Below are positions 61,839 through 64,000 of a stretch of DNA of 64,000 bases, piece after piece (position 1 is the stretch's first letter; every line of letters begins with the position of its first letter). The position numbers were made by a program, and so were the translations under genes. Source of the stretch: Marinobacter sediminum (GTDB lineage: Bacteria; Pseudomonadota; Gammaproteobacteria; Pseudomonadales; Oleiphilaceae); contig NZ_JAGTWY010000001.1 in the NCBI RefSeq assembly GCF_023657445.1, positions 3,534,001-3,598,000 of the forward strand, read 5' to 3'. Under the pieces are notes generated by a model. That model saw only the letters and a list, made by a program, of their open reading frames with translations, ran no database searches and had not been told where the DNA came from.

Positions 61839-62773
61839 TGCTTCCACCCCATATAGTCTTTCTGGATTTGCCCGGCAATACCCTGAATGCGATCCAGAAA
61901 GTCGACCAGATACTCGTTCAGTCCGCGCTCTGCTATGTAATCGCGGTCGCCGTAATGAATGTTGGCATACAAGCTGGAAGCCAGGCGGCGGGAGCGCTTC
62001 GCGTTACCACTCTCAATCTGCTCAAGCAGGCTGGCAATTTCTTTCAGACAGCCATGCAGAGAGCGGGGCACATCCGCTTCAAGGATCAGCAGTTCGGCAA
62101 CATTCATGGGCTCCAGGTTGTGACCATAGGTGTTCTGATAGGCCTCGAAGGCCGCCAGGGAATGCAGAACGGCTGTCCACTCGAAGAACGACTGTGTGGC
62201 GTGCTCTTCCATGGCTCTCACGGCCATAACATGACGGATGTCGAGCACCCGTGCCGTCGTGTCCGCCCGTTCGATAAAAGTGCCGAGACGCAGGAAGTGG
62301 AAAGCATCGTTTCGCAGCAGCGTGCCGTAAGCTGCACCCCGGAACATGTGAGAGCGCTCCCGAACCCAGTCAAAAACGCTACTGGCATTGGATTCTGTTA
62401 CCCCTTTCTTTTGAAGCTCCTTGAGTTCCAGCCATGCCTGGTTGATGCTCTCCCAGACATCGGCCGACAGGTTGCCGCGGACATGCAGGGCATTGTCTCT
62501 GGCATTCTGAATGATGTTGTACACACTGGCCGGATGGCGGTCATCGAGTAACAGGAAGTCAATCAGGTTTTGGGGTGTGATTTCCTCGTGGTATTCAAAG
62601 AAGATCTCCCGGGTTCCGGAGACCAGCAATGGGACCGATAACTGTTCGACCCGGTCTTCCGGTACATCAATCAGGGCCATGGTCAGACTGACATCAAGCA
62701 GTCTTGCCTGGCTTTCTGCCCGCTCCAGATAACGGGCCATCCAGAACAGGCTGGAGGCAGCGCGGCTCAGCAT
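61835..62773 (-). CDS. Alpha-E domain protein
   Basis: An all-helical protein of 312 aa with the alpha-E signature start MLSRAASSLFWMARYLERAE and a WESINQAWLELKEL block. Biochemical function is not known. It is nearly always found with a circularly permuted ATP-grasp protein and a transglutaminase. It overlaps both neighbours (7 bp with the ATP-grasp gene, 4 bp with the transglutaminase gene), which indicates stoichiometric co-expression. Confidence 0.93.
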   Translation of the reverse strand: MLSRAASSLFWMARYLERAESQARLLDVSLTMALIDVPEDRVEQLSVPLLVSGTREIFFEYHEEITPQNLIDFLLLDDRHPASVYNIIQNARDNALHVRGNLSADVWESINQAWLELKELQKKGVTESNASSVFDWVRERSHMFRGAAYGTLLRNDAFHFLRLGTFIERADTTARVLDIRHVMAVRAMEEHATQSFFEWTAVLHSLAAFEAYQNTYGHNLEPMNVAELLILEADVPRSLHGCLKEIASLLEQIESGNAKRSRRLASSLYANIHYGDRDYIAERGLNEYLVDFLDRIQGIAGQIQKDYMGWKQ

Positions 62774-64000
62774 AAGTCATCCTCCATTACCCAGGTGTCT
62801 TTGGTGCCGCCACCCTGGGACGAATTCACCACCAGGGAGCCTTTCTTGAGAGCCACGCGGGTCAGGCCGCCCGGCACCATCTGGATCTTTTTCCCGGAAA
62901 GCACAAACGGGCGAAGGTCCAGGTGTCGGGGTGCAATGCCCTCATCCACAAAGGTCGGGCAGGTGGACAGGCTGAGAGTGGGTTGGGCAATGTAATCCTG
63001 CGGTCGGGCTTTGAGCAGGCTGCGGAAGGTGGAAAGTTCTTTCTTGCTGGCCTTGGGCCCGATCAGCATGCCATAACCGCCGGCGCCCTGGGCTTCCTTG
63101 ACCACAAGCTCAGAAAGGTGATCCAGCACGTACTTCAGGTCTTTCTCTTTGCGGCATTGCCAGGTGGGGACATTTTTCAGGATGGGTTCCTCATCCAGAT
63201 AAAACCGGATCATGTCCGGAACATAAGGGTAGATAGACTTGTCATCTGCGACCCCGGTGCCCATGGCGTTGGTCAGCACGACATTGCCGGTACGATAGGC
63301 GGCATAGAGTCCGGGGACACCAAGCATGGAGTCTGGGTTGCCCGCGAGAGGGTCGAGGAAATCATCGTCAATACGGCGGTAGATTACGTCCACTTGCTGC
63401 GGACCCACCGTGGTTTTCATGAAGACCTTGTTCTGGTGCACGAACAGATCGGCACCTTCCACCAGTTCCACGCCCATTTGCCGCGCCAGGAACGCATGCT
63501 CGAAATAGGCACTGTTGAAACGACCGGGGGTCAGCACCACTACCGTGGGGTCCGGCTTGAGCGAGGCGGCCCGCAGGGTTTCGCCAAGCAGGTTAGGGTA
63601 ATGGTCAATGGGCGCCACCGGGGCGTGGGCAAACAGCTCCGGAAACAACCGCATCATCATTCGTCGGTTTTCCAGCATGTAGGAGACACCGCTGGGACAG
63701 CGGAGGTTGTCCTCCAGTACATAGAAATCACCGTCGTTATGGCGGATCAGGTCGATACCGGCAATATGGGAGTACAGGTTGCGGGGCAGTTTCAGGTCCT
63801 GCATTCCGGGCTGATACTGGGGATTGGCAAAGACCTGTTCGGCGCTGATGACACCGGCCCGGACGATGTCAAAACCATGGTAGATATCAAACAGGAAACG
63901 ATTGAGTGCCTGCACCCTCTGGCGCAGTCCGGCCTGAAGCTTCTGCCAGTCGCTGGCGGAGATAACCCGAGGTATAAGGTCGAACGGGATGAGCCGGTCT
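62767..64000 (-). CDS. Circularly permuted ATP-grasp type 2 protein (partial)
   Basis: The reading frame is open to base 64000, so the N-terminus lies outside the window; the GTG at 63915 is internal. About 410 residues are visible. They carry NRFLFDIYHG, LVEGADLFVHQNKVFMKT, QVDVIYRRIDDDFLDPLA, VLTNAMGTGVADDKSIYPYVP and EAQGAGGYGMLIGPKAS, which identify the circularly permuted ATP-grasp family. Such enzymes are predicted to ligate amino acids or peptides. It overlaps the alpha-E gene by 7 bp and is the first gene of the Anbu-linked operon seen here. Confidence 0.93.
   Translation of the reverse strand, partial: DRLIPFDLIPRVISASDWQKLQAGLRQRVQALNRFLFDIYHGFDIVRAGVISAEQVFANPQYQPGMQDLKLPRNLYSHIAGIDLIRHNDGDFYVLEDNLRCPSGVSYMLENRRMMMRLFPELFAHAPVAPIDHYPNLLGETLRAASLKPDPTVVVLTPGRFNSAYFEHAFLARQMGVELVEGADLFVHQNKVFMKTTVGPQQVDVIYRRIDDDFLDPLAGNPDSMLGVPGLYAAYRTGNVVLTNAMGTGVADDKSIYPYVPDMIRFYLDEEPILKNVPTWQCRKEKDLKYVLDHLSELVVKEAQGAGGYGMLIGPKASKKELSTFRSLLKARPQDYIAQPTLSLSTCPTFVDEGIAPRHLDLRPFVLSGKKIQMVPGGLTRVALKKGSLVVNSSQGGGTKDTWVMEDDLC

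Noticed and set aside
1..64000. tRNA, rRNA, prophage, transposase or integrase genes
   Set aside because: None was recognised. Coding gaps are short and codon use looks uniform, so I see no island boundary.

Overview
The window looks like chromosome of a marine gammaproteobacterium close to Marinobacter. This is inferred from gene content and order, GC-rich codon use and short intergenic gaps. No search was run. It is mostly ordinary metabolic, transport and signalling sequence. I see no rRNA, tRNA, phage, insertion sequence or CRISPR array.

Left part (1-12.4 kb): acyl-CoA and aldehyde catabolism. It holds the end of a DUF1329 protein, a small unknown protein, glutaryl-CoA dehydrogenase, an uncharacterised multipass membrane protein, a GhrA-type 2-hydroxyacid dehydrogenase and an IclR regulator. 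These are followed by a fused enoyl-CoA hydratase/3-hydroxyacyl-CoA dehydrogenase, a thiolase, an aldehyde dehydrogenase, a QsdR-like TetR regulator and a PA1024-type NADH:quinone reductase.

12.4-16.3 kb: a compact set with an exported Met/Asp-rich peptide, a two-component system and an exported MsrA-MsrB fusion. I read it as a candidate periplasmic methionine-oxidation defence system. 16.3-18.9 kb: a DnaQ-like exonuclease coupled to a cNMP/CBS/DUF294 protein. 19.0-23.8 kb: a cobalamin riboswitch followed by btuB, btuF, btuC and btuD, then 3-methyladenine glycosylase I and a SYLF protein.

25.4-31.9 kb: the most intriguing stretch. A QseBC/PmrAB-like two-component operon diverges from a gene set encoding a thermostable-hemolysin family protein, an adenylate-forming ligase fused to a heme-oxygenase-like diiron domain, a short-chain dehydrogenase and an exported TPR-like protein. 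The shared intergenic region carries two tandem TTAAG-type 6-5-6 direct repeats, which suggests direct control of both sides. The cluster looks like a small biosynthetic pathway of unknown product.

32-41.9 kb: a persulfide dioxygenase-SulP operon, an orphan CbiM-like membrane protein, a PAS-PAS-GGDEF-EAL protein, a RegBA redox two-component pair (with the quinone motif and redox Cys) and an OprC-type copper receptor. 42-46.7 kb: an arginine deiminase operon (YfcC-type carrier, arcA, arcB, arcC) behind an FNR/ANR-like promoter.

46.8-60.2 kb: two RND efflux systems on either side of a small potassium channel. The second continues without a real gap into an AttEFGH-type ABC system with a CrtC/AttH lipoprotein. 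60.2-64 kb (minus strand): the Anbu peptidase with transglutaminase, alpha-E and circularly permuted ATP-grasp proteins; the last gene runs off the end.
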